12,548 nt of DNA from Methanothrix harundinacea. Its GTDB lineage: Archaea; Halobacteriota; Methanosarcinia; Methanotrichales; Methanotrichaceae. Shown piece by piece: positions 1 to 6,533 of this stretch. Location of the stretch: assembly GCA_002502785.1 (NCBI GenBank), contig DAQG01000034.1, positions 1 through 12,548 on the forward strand. Reading direction: 5' to 3'. Below the pieces are notes generated by a model. It made no database searches, was not told the DNA's origin, and was given only the letters and a program-made list of their open reading frames with translations. The translations under genes were made by a program, and so were the position numbers. How positions within the stretch are numbered: position 1 is the stretch's first letter; each line of letters starts with the position of its first letter.

Positions 1-2556
1 AAAATCTGGAGAGGGGTAAATCCTCCACACGACGGCAAGGAGCTGATCGAGACGATAATGGGCCGCAAGGCCGTCTCCGAGTTTCGCTGGACCCCTATCG
101 AGGAGATTGTGGAGAAAGGTGGCGCTCTGGCCTATTTGAGCGAGGAGGAGTACCATCGGTGGTTTGACCGGCTGTCGCCGAAGGTACGGGATCGGGTCAG
201 CGAGGCCTGGGGAAGACCCCCAGGCGAGGAGAAGGACGGCATCCCGGCTGCCATGCTCTATCAAGGAAAGATTGTGGTAACTGGGGTGCAGTATGGCAAT
301 GCTCTCGTCTGCGCTCAGCCCAAACGAGGCTGTGCCGGAGCGCGCTGTGACGGTCAGGTCTGCAAGATCCTGCACGATCCGGATGTTCCGCCCACCCATC
401 AATATCTGGCCACGTACAGATACATCGAAGAGTGCTTTGGAGCGGATGTGATTGTGCATGTGGGAACCCACGGAAACTTGGAATTCCTTCCGGGAAAATC
501 CGTCGGCCTATCCGATGACTGCTATCCCGACATTGGGATAGGAGATATGCCACATCTTTACATCTACAACTCCGACAATCCGCCAGAAGGGACCATAGCC
601 AAACGGCGCAGCTACGCCGTGCTGATCGATCACATGCAAACGGTGATGACCGACTCCGATCTTTACGGAGAGCTGAAGGAGCTGGAGGATAAGATCGCCG
701 AGTACAACCGGGCCAAAGTATCTGATGGCGGAAGAGCGCATGCCCTGGTGCATATCATCCTGGGGCTTCTGGAGAAGAGCAACCTGGCGAAGGAGATAAA
801 GCTGGAGAAGCTTACGGAGTCGGGGGCCAGCTTCGATCAGATCCTGGAGAGGGCCCATGACAAAATCTCCCAGCTTTACAACACTCAGATCCCCGACGGC
901 ATGCACATCTTCGGCCTGCTCCCCGATGGTGATAGAAGGCTGGAGATGGTTCGGGCCATCCTCCGTCCCGAGGTGAGAAAGGCAGCCGCAGGGCTCCTCG
1001 ACAGAGAGGTAACAACCCGGATCGAGGACCTGCAGGAGCTGGACGGCCTCAGCAAGGAGCTCATCTCAGCCATGATGCGGGATGACGGCTCAAGAGATAA
1101 TCCCGAACTGAGCGACGTTCTGGATGCCAGGGGGCTGAAGGCCAACGACGCTTTGATGGCCTTGCGAGATCGTGTAGAAGAGCTCAGATGGAGGATTGAT
1201 GAATCAAAAGAGATGGAAAGTCTTCTGCACGGTTTTTCCGGTGGCTTCATAAAACCGGGGCCCTCCGGCCTCATCACCAAGGGAAAGATCGAGGTCCTGC
1301 CCACGGGACGTAACTTCTTCTCCCTGGACCCTTCGTCCATCCCCACCGAGGCGGCCTGGATGGTGGGCAGAAAGCTCGCAGACAGCCTCATCGACAAGTA
1401 TCAAAAGGAGCAGGGCCGCCTTCCCGAGAACGTGGCCATGTTCTGGATGGCGGGAGATGTGATGTATGCCGACGGGGAACAGATGGCCCAGATGTTCTAC
1501 CTCATCGGCGTCGAGCCCGTCTGGAAGAGCGGCAAGCTGAAGGGCTATCGGGTGATCCCTCTGGAGGAGTTGGGTCGTCCACGGATCGATCTCACCGTGC
1601 GCGTCTCGGGCATCACTCGGGATTGCTTTTACAACTGCATCGAGATCATGGACCAGGCCATAAAGGAGGTGGCAGGGCTGGATGAGCCTCTCGAGATGAA
1701 CTTTTTGCATAAGCACGACCAGGAGAACGGTCCGACTCCCCGGATCTTCGCCAGTCGGCCCGGAACTTACGGCAACGGAGTAAATCTGGCCGTCTACGCC
1801 AGCGCCTGGAAGGAGAACAAGGACCTATCAGACGTCTTCATCTACTGGAACGGCTACGCTTACGGAAAAGGGTTCTTCGGCGAGGAGTCACAGGAGCGGC
1901 TCATAAAGCAGCTCAAAAGTGTGGACGTCACCTTCAACAAGACCACCACTGACGAGAAGGATCTCTTCGGTTGCTGTTGCTACTTCGGAAACCATGGTGG
2001 TTTGACCATCGCGGCCCGCGAGGTCTCGGGAAGGGAGGTTGAAGCCTACTACGGGGACACCAGGGATGCAGATCACGTGGAGGTTCGGGACCTGGCTGAC
2101 GAGGTCAGAAGAGTGGTCAGGACCAAGCTTCTCAACCCCAAGTGGATCGAGGGGATGAAGCGGCACGGCTACAAGGGCGCTGGCGACATCTCCAAGCGGG
2201 TGGGCCGGGTCTACGGCTGGGAGGCTACAACCCAGGAGGTGGACGACTGGATCTTCGACGACATCGCAAAAACCTTCATCATGGACGAGGAGAACCGTCA
2301 GTTCTTCCAGGAGAACAACCCCTGGGCGATGGAGGAGATGGGCAGAAGGCTCCTGGAAGCGGAGCAGAGAGGCCTGTGGAAGGCTGATCCCGAAGTTCTC
2401 GATGCCCTGAAGTCGCTATATCTTGAGATCGAGGGCTGGATGGAAGATCGGATGGGAGACGTTGGGGGCGAGTTCCAGGGCGGGGCTATCGACGTGGTGA
2501 CCGCCGACGAAGTAAAAGCCTGGAAGGAGAAGATGTCGAAGGTGCTGGGGGAGTGA
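1..2556 (+). CDS. cobN: CobN-family chelatase large subunit, copy 1 (5' end outside window)
   Basis: This is the large subunit of a CobN/BchH-type metal chelatase, the subunit that binds the tetrapyrrole while an AAA+ pair (CobST or ChlID type) supplies ATP hydrolysis. The frame is open from base 1, and the translation before the ATG at 58 aligns with the interior of copy 2 (shared GKELI-TIM-RK), so the gene starts upstream and about 395 residues are missing. Visible family motifs, numbering from base 1, are QPKRG followed by C111-x4-C116-x4-C121, then H153-VGTHG-NLE161-FLPGK, AKRRSYAVLIDHMQTVM, GPSGLITKGKIEVLPTGRN, SGITRDCF, and a C-terminal block containing NPKWIEGM, HGYKGAGDI and NPWAMEEM. 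A cysteine triplet (C658-C660) lies in FGCCCYFGNHGG. The stop is at 2554-2556. The true substrate and metal cannot be read from sequence; cobalt is the family default, but anaerobic archaea normally insert cobalt early with CbiX/CbiK-type enzymes, so the role is open. Confidence 0.93.
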   Translation, partial: KIWRGVNPPHDGKELIETIMGRKAVSEFRWTPIEEIVEKGGALAYLSEEEYHRWFDRLSPKVRDRVSEAWGRPPGEEKDGIPAAMLYQGKIVVTGVQYGNALVCAQPKRGCAGARCDGQVCKILHDPDVPPTHQYLATYRYIEECFGADVIVHVGTHGNLEFLPGKSVGLSDDCYPDIGIGDMPHLYIYNSDNPPEGTIAKRRSYAVLIDHMQTVMTDSDLYGELKELEDKIAEYNRAKVSDGGRAHALVHIILGLLEKSNLAKEIKLEKLTESGASFDQILERAHDKISQLYNTQIPDGMHIFGLLPDGDRRLEMVRAILRPEVRKAAAGLLDREVTTRIEDLQELDGLSKELISAMMRDDGSRDNPELSDVLDARGLKANDALMALRDRVEELRWRIDESKEMESLLHGFSGGFIKPGPSGLITKGKIEVLPTGRNFFSLDPSSIPTEAAWMVGRKLADSLIDKYQKEQGRLPENVAMFWMAGDVMYADGEQMAQMFYLIGVEPVWKSGKLKGYRVIPLEELGRPRIDLTVRVSGITRDCFYNCIEIMDQAIKEVAGLDEPLEMNFLHKHDQENGPTPRIFASRPGTYGNGVNLAVYASAWKENKDLSDVFIYWNGYAYGKGFFGEESQERLIKQLKSVDVTFNKTTTDEKDLFGCCCYFGNHGGLTIAAREVSGREVEAYYGDTRDADHVEVRDLADEVRRVVRTKLLNPKWIEGMKRHGYKGAGDISKRVGRVYGWEATTQEVDDWIFDDIAKTFIMDEENRQFFQENNPWAMEEMGRRLLEAEQRGLWKADPEVLDALKSLYLEIEGWMEDRMGDVGGEFQGGAIDVVTADEVKAWKEKMSKVLGE
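2121..2283 (+). repeat. Near-identical cobN segment, copy A
   Basis: These 163 bases match 12386-12548 without gaps and with about ten differences by hand count (roughly 94% identity). They encode the block from RTKLLNPKWIEGM to AKTFIM. Most differences are third-position changes. Other parts of the two cobN genes are clearly less alike at the DNA level. Confidence 0.8.
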
Positions 2557-2574
2557 GACGACCGCCGGATCGTC
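2557..2574 (+). other. Stem-loop directly after the cobN-1 stop codon
   Basis: Immediately after the TGA, GACGA at 2557-2561 pairs with TCGTC at 2570-2574. The stem can continue as CC/GG (2562-2563 with 2567-2568) if A2569 is bulged, giving about seven pairs around a three-base loop. No T-run follows directly, so this is not a classical bacterial-type terminator. It may protect or process the 3' end of the cobN-1 transcript. The structure is read by eye without a folding calculation. Confidence 0.35.
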
Positions 2575-2656
2575 AGTTCGAGATGGATCGGAGGCGAGAT
2601 GAAGTTCATCTTGAGGGAGGTTCGAAGCACCAAATAGCGATGTTATTAATGCATTG

Positions 2657-2682
2657 TTTTTTTACACATTGTATTATTTTTT
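2657..2682 (+). terminator. Oligo-T terminator region after cobN-1
   Basis: Two runs of T, seven at 2657-2663 and six at 2677-2682, lie in the AT-rich gap about 100 bases after the cobN-1 stop. Archaeal RNA polymerase can terminate at oligo-T tracts without a hairpin. The position, between one gene and a fresh promoter for the next, fits the end of the cobN-1 transcript. Confidence 0.45.
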
Positions 2683-2696
2683 CGTTCAAGTTTAGC

Positions 2697-2713
2697 CGAA
2701 ATAGTTATAAATA
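2697..2713 (+). promoter_or_regulatory. Archaeal promoter (BRE plus TATA box) for the SBP array
   Basis: A TATA box, TTATAAATA at 2705-2713, is preceded by a purine-rich BRE-like stretch, CGAAAT at 2697-2702. Archaeal transcription typically starts about 22-27 bases after the box, here near 2732-2740, giving a leader of roughly 40 bases before the ATG at 2779. It is the only promoter-like element I see before the five coupled genes, so it probably drives the array and cobN-2. Confidence 0.65.
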
Positions 2714-2730
2714 ATGGGGATAATTCGCAT

Positions 2731-2759
2731 CTAATCATACTAATTAGACATTATGTATG
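2731..2759 (+). promoter_or_regulatory. Overlapping small inverted repeats at the predicted transcription start
   Basis: Two interleaved inverted repeats sit between the TATA box and the first start codon: CTAAT (2731-2735) with ATTAG (2743-2747), spacer 7, and CATAC (2736-2740) with GTATG (2755-2759), spacer 14. A repressor bound here would cover the expected start site. The arms are only five bases in AT-rich DNA, so chance is a real alternative. I do not assign a regulator. Confidence 0.25.
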
Positions 2760-2778
2760 GTTAGGCGGATGGTATCTG

Positions 2779-4020
2779 ATGAATCGATTGGCCCTTGGAT
2801 TGTTGGTGCTGGCATGCATGTCGCTAGTTACTATGTCTGTGGTTGCAGATGATTACACGCTCGATATCTTCGGGAACGCGAACCTGGATGATACGATAGA
2901 CGAGGATGACATAGAATACGTAGCAGGGATAATCAAAGGAACCAACGAAGCTACCGAGCTGGCAGATGCCAACTACGATGGCTTGATCGATGAGGATGAC
3001 ATCGCTCAGATAGAGCAGATTATACTTGGTGAGGAGAAGGAACTTACAATACGTGATTCTGTTGGAAGAATCATTACAGTGAACATGCCGATAAACAAAG
3101 TTATCACATTTAACAAAGAGCAAGTAGAAACAATGCGGTCAATTAAGGCAACAGATACGATTGTTGGTGTAGGCAAATATGTAATCGAGGACGAATTTCT
3201 GGCGGATTTCGTAGATTATCCCAACGTGGGTTCCATGGCTGATCCAAACTACGAAACTCTTTTGAAACTCGATCCTGAAATCATCCTCTTGTATGCCACG
3301 TTTTATGCAACTCAATGTGAGGCTATCCAAGATAAGTTAAATGACTTAGACCCAGATCTCAAAGTTATTCGTATTGATCTTTTCAAGCCAGAAAGCTATG
3401 CAGATGAAACAAACACGTTGGGGTATCTTCTTGGAAGGACGGAGGAATCTATAGAATTTATACAATTTTATGAATCATGGATGGGTTCTATCAGTGAGAA
3501 ATTGGATGATATTCCGCAAGATGAATGGCCTTTAGTATACTTCGAAAATCGAAAACCGTATTACTGTGCTGGTAACGGTACCGGGCATCAACAAAAGGTC
3601 GAACTTGCTGGCGGCAAGAATATTTTCAGCGATCGAGAAGGATATTTCGATGTAGACCCTGAGGCCGTGGTAGAGCGAAACCCGGAGGTAATCATTCGAA
3701 CCGAAGCGAATGTAAACGGGTACAGTACCCATGACGAAAACGAACTGCGAAATGTCAAAGAAGACATCGTAAGTCGTCCTGAGCTCTCCGATGTCATCGC
3801 TGTCAAAAACGATGACGTTTATGTGATTAATAATCAAATTGAAGGCGGTGTAAAACACTTTATTGGCATAGGATACATGGCAAAATGGTTACATCCAGAA
3901 ATCTTCGAGAATCTGGACCCCCAAGCGATTCATCAAGAGTACCTGACTCGATTCCAGGGAATGGATTACGACCTAGACGAACAAGGTGTGTTTGTATATC
4001 CACCACTGGAGATGAGCTAA
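2779..4020 (+). CDS. SBP-1: secreted dockerin-fused class III substrate-binding protein
   Basis: This 413-residue exported protein probably captures a metal, metal chelate or corrinoid for an ABC importer of the BtuCD/FecCD type. Residues 1-23 form a signal peptide with a likely cleavage after VVA. Residues 29-84 form a dockerin-like domain with two calcium-type loops 30 residues apart: N33/N35/D37/D41/D44 and D63/N65/D67/D71/D74. From about residue 89 it is a BtuF/TroA-type domain (Peripla_BP_2): DSVGR start, LKLDPEIIL, ELAGGKNIF, DVDPEAVVERNPEVIIR, and the tail GVFVYPPLE. No C-terminal membrane helix is seen. The only candidate Shine-Dalgarno, AGGCGG at 2763-2768, is weak. The gene is more AT-rich than either cobN gene. 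It is first in the operon, one base before SBP-2. Family assignment is strong; the ligand is unknown. Confidence 0.9.
   Translation: MNRLALGLLVLACMSLVTMSVVADDYTLDIFGNANLDDTIDEDDIEYVAGIIKGTNEATELADANYDGLIDEDDIAQIEQIILGEEKELTIRDSVGRIITVNMPINKVITFNKEQVETMRSIKATDTIVGVGKYVIEDEFLADFVDYPNVGSMADPNYETLLKLDPEIILLYATFYATQCEAIQDKLNDLDPDLKVIRIDLFKPESYADETNTLGYLLGRTEESIEFIQFYESWMGSISEKLDDIPQDEWPLVYFENRKPYYCAGNGTGHQQKVELAGGKNIFSDREGYFDVDPEAVVERNPEVIIRTEANVNGYSTHDENELRNVKEDIVSRPELSDVIAVKNDDVYVINNQIEGGVKHFIGIGYMAKWLHPEIFENLDPQAIHQEYLTRFQGMDYDLDEQGVFVYPPLEMS
4008..4015 (+). promoter_or_regulatory. Shine-Dalgarno for SBP-2 inside the SBP-1 tail
   Basis: GGAGATGA lies within the last codons of SBP-1 (the LEM of its PPLEMS tail). 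The GGAG core ends ten bases before the ATG at 4022, so translation of the two genes is probably coupled. Confidence 0.6.
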
Positions 4021-4021
4021 C

Positions 4022-5284
4022 ATGAGTAATTCTATCTTTTCATTCTTGACGATGCTTATTGTATCAATGACACTGACGGTTATGCCAGCAGCAGTTGCAT
4101 CTGATTACACGCTCGGCATATTCGGCAACGCGAACATGGATGATACGATAGACGAGGATGACATCGAGTACGTAGAAGGGATCATGGAAGGAACGAACGA
4201 AGAGACTGAACTGGCAGATGCCAACCGCGACGGCCAGATCGACGAGGACGACATCGCCCAGATTGTGTTGATCATGCTCGGTGAGATGAAGGAGATCATC
4301 TACCTCGACGATGTCGGAAACCCCGTAACTGTGACAATGCCCATCCAGAGGATAATCGTTCTCAGCGCTGATTGTTCGGAGGTGATAAGGTGCTTTGGTA
4401 TCGACGACAGGATCATCGCTGTAGATTCCTATACCGCTGAGGATAGTAATTTCTTTCCACAGTTTGCAGATCTGCCTTCATTGGGATCTTCCTTTCATCC
4501 TGACTGTGAGGCCATAATAGAGCTCAATCCAGACATTGTATTTGCATATACCAGCGTAAAAGAAGAGGAGCTAGAGGACAAACTGGAGCCAGCTGGCATA
4601 CCTGTGGTTCGTTTTTCGTATTGTAAAGTGGCCACAAGAGATACTCAGTTGAGAACGATCGGCTATATCCTTGGTGAGAACGCAAAGGCAGAAGAAATCA
4701 TCGAGTTTTATAATGGCATCACCGATCCGCTGGTCGAGGCCTTGGGCGATCTGTCTGATGATGACAAGCCTCGAGTCTACATCGAATGCTACAAGGAGTA
4801 CCGTGCTCGCAACCAACGATCTGGGACCCATCCCATGGTTGAAATGGCAGGTGGGATGAACATCGCCCAAGATTTGGATCCTCTGGGATCAGGAACCACC
4901 TTTGAGGTGGACCCAGAATGGATAATCGAGCAGAATCCGGACATAATAATTAAGGTGGTCTCCGGGAGCACGGTCTCTTGCGGATATGATGTAGACGACG
5001 CCGAGCAGATGAGGCTAGCTCGAGAGGAGATCATAAACCGCCCCGGTTTCGAAAATATTGATGCGATAAAGAATGACCGGGTTTATTTGATAGCATCTCA
5101 CATCTGCGATAGGTCGTGTAACGCCATTGGCATCGCCTATCTGGCAAAGTGGTTCCATCCAGAGTTGTTTGGGGACCTTGATCCGCAGGCGATCCACCAG
5201 GAGTATCTGACAAGATTCCAGGGACTTGATTATGACCTGAATGAGCATGGGGTATTCGTATATCCGCCTCTGGAGGTGGGTTAA
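4022..5284 (+). CDS. SBP-2: secreted dockerin-fused class III substrate-binding protein, cysteine-rich
   Basis: A 420-residue paralogue of SBP-1 with the same plan: signal peptide (about 1-26, AVA then SDY), dockerin-like loops at N36-D47 and D66-D77, then a BtuF/TroA-type domain from about residue 92. Family marks are PIQRIIVLSADCSE, ELNPDIVFAY, EMAGGMNIA, EVDPEWIIEQNPDIIIK, AYLAKWFHPELF and the tail DYDLNEHGVFVYPPLE. It carries eight cysteines, all in the mature binding domain, against two in mature SBP-1; two are close together in ICDRSC near the C terminus. Disulfides or soft-metal ligation are possible and the sequence cannot decide between them. The start at 4022 is one base after the SBP-1 stop and has a Shine-Dalgarno. 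The dockerin part is nearly identical in DNA to that of SBP-1, whereas the core has diverged. Confidence 0.9.
   Translation: MSNSIFSFLTMLIVSMTLTVMPAAVASDYTLGIFGNANMDDTIDEDDIEYVEGIMEGTNEETELADANRDGQIDEDDIAQIVLIMLGEMKEIIYLDDVGNPVTVTMPIQRIIVLSADCSEVIRCFGIDDRIIAVDSYTAEDSNFFPQFADLPSLGSSFHPDCEAIIELNPDIVFAYTSVKEEELEDKLEPAGIPVVRFSYCKVATRDTQLRTIGYILGENAKAEEIIEFYNGITDPLVEALGDLSDDDKPRVYIECYKEYRARNQRSGTHPMVEMAGGMNIAQDLDPLGSGTTFEVDPEWIIEQNPDIIIKVVSGSTVSCGYDVDDAEQMRLAREEIINRPGFENIDAIKNDRVYLIASHICDRSCNAIGIAYLAKWFHPELFGDLDPQAIHQEYLTRFQGLDYDLNEHGVFVYPPLEVG
5272..5278 (+). promoter_or_regulatory. Shine-Dalgarno fixing the SBP-3 start at 5286
   Basis: A perfect GGAGGTG is encoded by the LEV codons of the SBP-2 tail and ends seven bases before the ATG at 5286. 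It supports that start over the in-frame ATG at 5241, which would overlap SBP-2 and put a non-signal sequence in front of the signal peptide. Confidence 0.8.
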
Positions 5285-5285
5285 T

Positions 5286-6533
5286 ATGAACGCATTCATC
5301 TTTTCATTTTTGGCGATGCTGATCGTATCATCTACGCTTCTAGCAGTCATGCCCGTGAGTGCGGCAGAGTACACTCTGGACATCTTCGGCAACGTGAACA
5401 TGGATGACACGATAGACGAGGACGACATAGCATACATAGAAGGGATCATCGACGGAACAAACGAAGAAACCCAGCTGGCAGACGCTAATTATGACGGCCA
5501 GATCGATGAGGCGGACATAGCTCAGATAGAGCAGATCATAGCAGGTGAGGAAAAAGAGCTTACGATCATCGACACTGCCAACAGAACAGTGACTCTGACG
5601 ATGCCGATCCAGAGGATCATAACAGTCACTGACGACTCTGCAGAGGCCCTTAGAATTCTGCATGCTGTGGATAATATCGTTGGGGTCTCGGTGGATACCC
5701 TGGAAAATGAAGTGTATCTTCCTGAATTCAGCCAAAAGGAGAACGTCGGCAAATGGAACGAGCCTGATTTCGAAATGATCCTTACCCTCGAGCCGGACCT
5801 CGTCATCAGCTATAAGACGGCAACACCCAAGTACCTTGATCCCACGCTCGAAGGAACCGGAATCACCTCCGTCGCCCTAGACATGTACCGGGCCGATGAC
5901 ATGCGGGAAGAGATGATGCTGTTGGGTTATATCGTGGACAAAAAGGCTGAAGCAGAAAAATACGTAGAGCTGTTCAATAAAGTCGTAGATGCCGTAGACG
6001 AAAAGATATCTCAAATCCCAGAAGAGAGCAGGACTCGGGTTTATCTAGAGGGGTACAGCGACCTAAAGACGTATACCAAGGGCAAAGGTGGAGATCTGGC
6101 CTGCACCATGGCTGGCGGCGTCAATATAGCCTCTGACTTGGAGGGGAGCTACCCTGAAGTGGATTCTGAATGGGTTATGATACAAGACCCTGATGTGATC
6201 GTCAGACTCACCACTCCCTCGGAGATCCCCTGCGGTTATGCGGTAGATGATCCTTCATTCTTTGCAGCCAAGAGAGCCGAGATGATGAACAGAAGTGGAT
6301 GGGACTACATCACAGCTGTTAAAGACGAACGGGTCTACATGTTGCTCTATGAGTTCGGGGCCAGCCCGGGAGTTCCCGTAACCATAGCCTACATGGCCAA
6401 ATGGTTCTATCCAGACCACTTCTCGGAACTCGATCCCGAGGAGCTGCATAGAGAGTATTTAGACCTTCAAGGGCTTGATTACGACTTGGACGAACATGGT
6501 GTATTTGTCTACCCGCCCCTGGTGGTGTGCTGA
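5286..6533 (+). CDS. SBP-3: secreted dockerin-fused class III substrate-binding protein
   Basis: With the start at 5286 this is a 415-residue paralogue. An upstream in-frame ATG at 5241 adds 15 residues encoded inside SBP-2 and is rejected, because the 5286 start is one base after the SBP-2 stop, has a perfect Shine-Dalgarno and begins a clean signal peptide (MNAFIFSFLAMLIV, cleavage near VSA). Dockerin-like loops lie at N36-D47 and D66-D77. The binding domain starts near residue 92: TANRTVTLTMPIQRIITV, TLEPDLVISY, TMAGGVNIA, EVDSEWVMIQDPDVIVR, AYMAKWFYPDHF, tail DYDLDEHGVFVYPPLV. The loop before AGG (SDLKTYTKGKGGDLACTM) is unlike that of its paralogues and is lysine-rich, which suggests a different ligand. 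The TGA stop directly abuts the next ATG. Confidence 0.9.
   Translation: MNAFIFSFLAMLIVSSTLLAVMPVSAAEYTLDIFGNVNMDDTIDEDDIAYIEGIIDGTNEETQLADANYDGQIDEADIAQIEQIIAGEEKELTIIDTANRTVTLTMPIQRIITVTDDSAEALRILHAVDNIVGVSVDTLENEVYLPEFSQKENVGKWNEPDFEMILTLEPDLVISYKTATPKYLDPTLEGTGITSVALDMYRADDMREEMMLLGYIVDKKAEAEKYVELFNKVVDAVDEKISQIPEESRTRVYLEGYSDLKTYTKGKGGDLACTMAGGVNIASDLEGSYPEVDSEWVMIQDPDVIVRLTTPSEIPCGYAVDDPSFFAAKRAEMMNRSGWDYITAVKDERVYMLLYEFGASPGVPVTIAYMAKWFYPDHFSELDPEELHREYLDLQGLDYDLDEHGVFVYPPLVVC
6521..6527 (+). promoter_or_regulatory. Shine-Dalgarno for SBP-4 inside the SBP-3 tail
   Basis: GGTGGTG, a one-base variant of GGAGGTG, lies in the last codons of SBP-3 and ends six bases before the ATG at 6534. 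The stop and start codons touch (TGA then ATG), so reinitiation is likely. Confidence 0.55.

Noticed and set aside
58..60. ATG at 58 as the start of cobN-1
   Set aside because: The frame is open to base 1 and the upstream codons align with the interior of copy 2; it corresponds to Met415 of that protein.
2583..2711. A 42-codon open frame starting at ATG 2583
   Set aside because: Its second half runs through the oligo-T tracts and into the TATA box and encodes a low-complexity Phe/Ile-rich stretch, which is typical of chance translation of promoter DNA.
2736..2759. NikR-type operator
   Set aside because: The CATAC/GTATG arms resemble the bacterial NikR half-sites only in reversed orientation and with a different spacer (14 instead of 16), so I do not assign a nickel regulator.
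2800..2817. Possible lipoprotein lipobox (LVLAC) in SBP-1
   Set aside because: Cys13 would leave only a 12-residue signal, the residues before it fit the lipobox poorly, and no paralogue has an equivalent cysteine. Cleavage after VVA, near residue 23, fits all five proteins better.
5241..5285. Upstream in-frame ATG for SBP-3
   Set aside because: It lies inside SBP-2, has no strong Shine-Dalgarno, and would place 15 polar or aromatic residues before an otherwise standard signal peptide. The ATG at 5286 has a perfect site.
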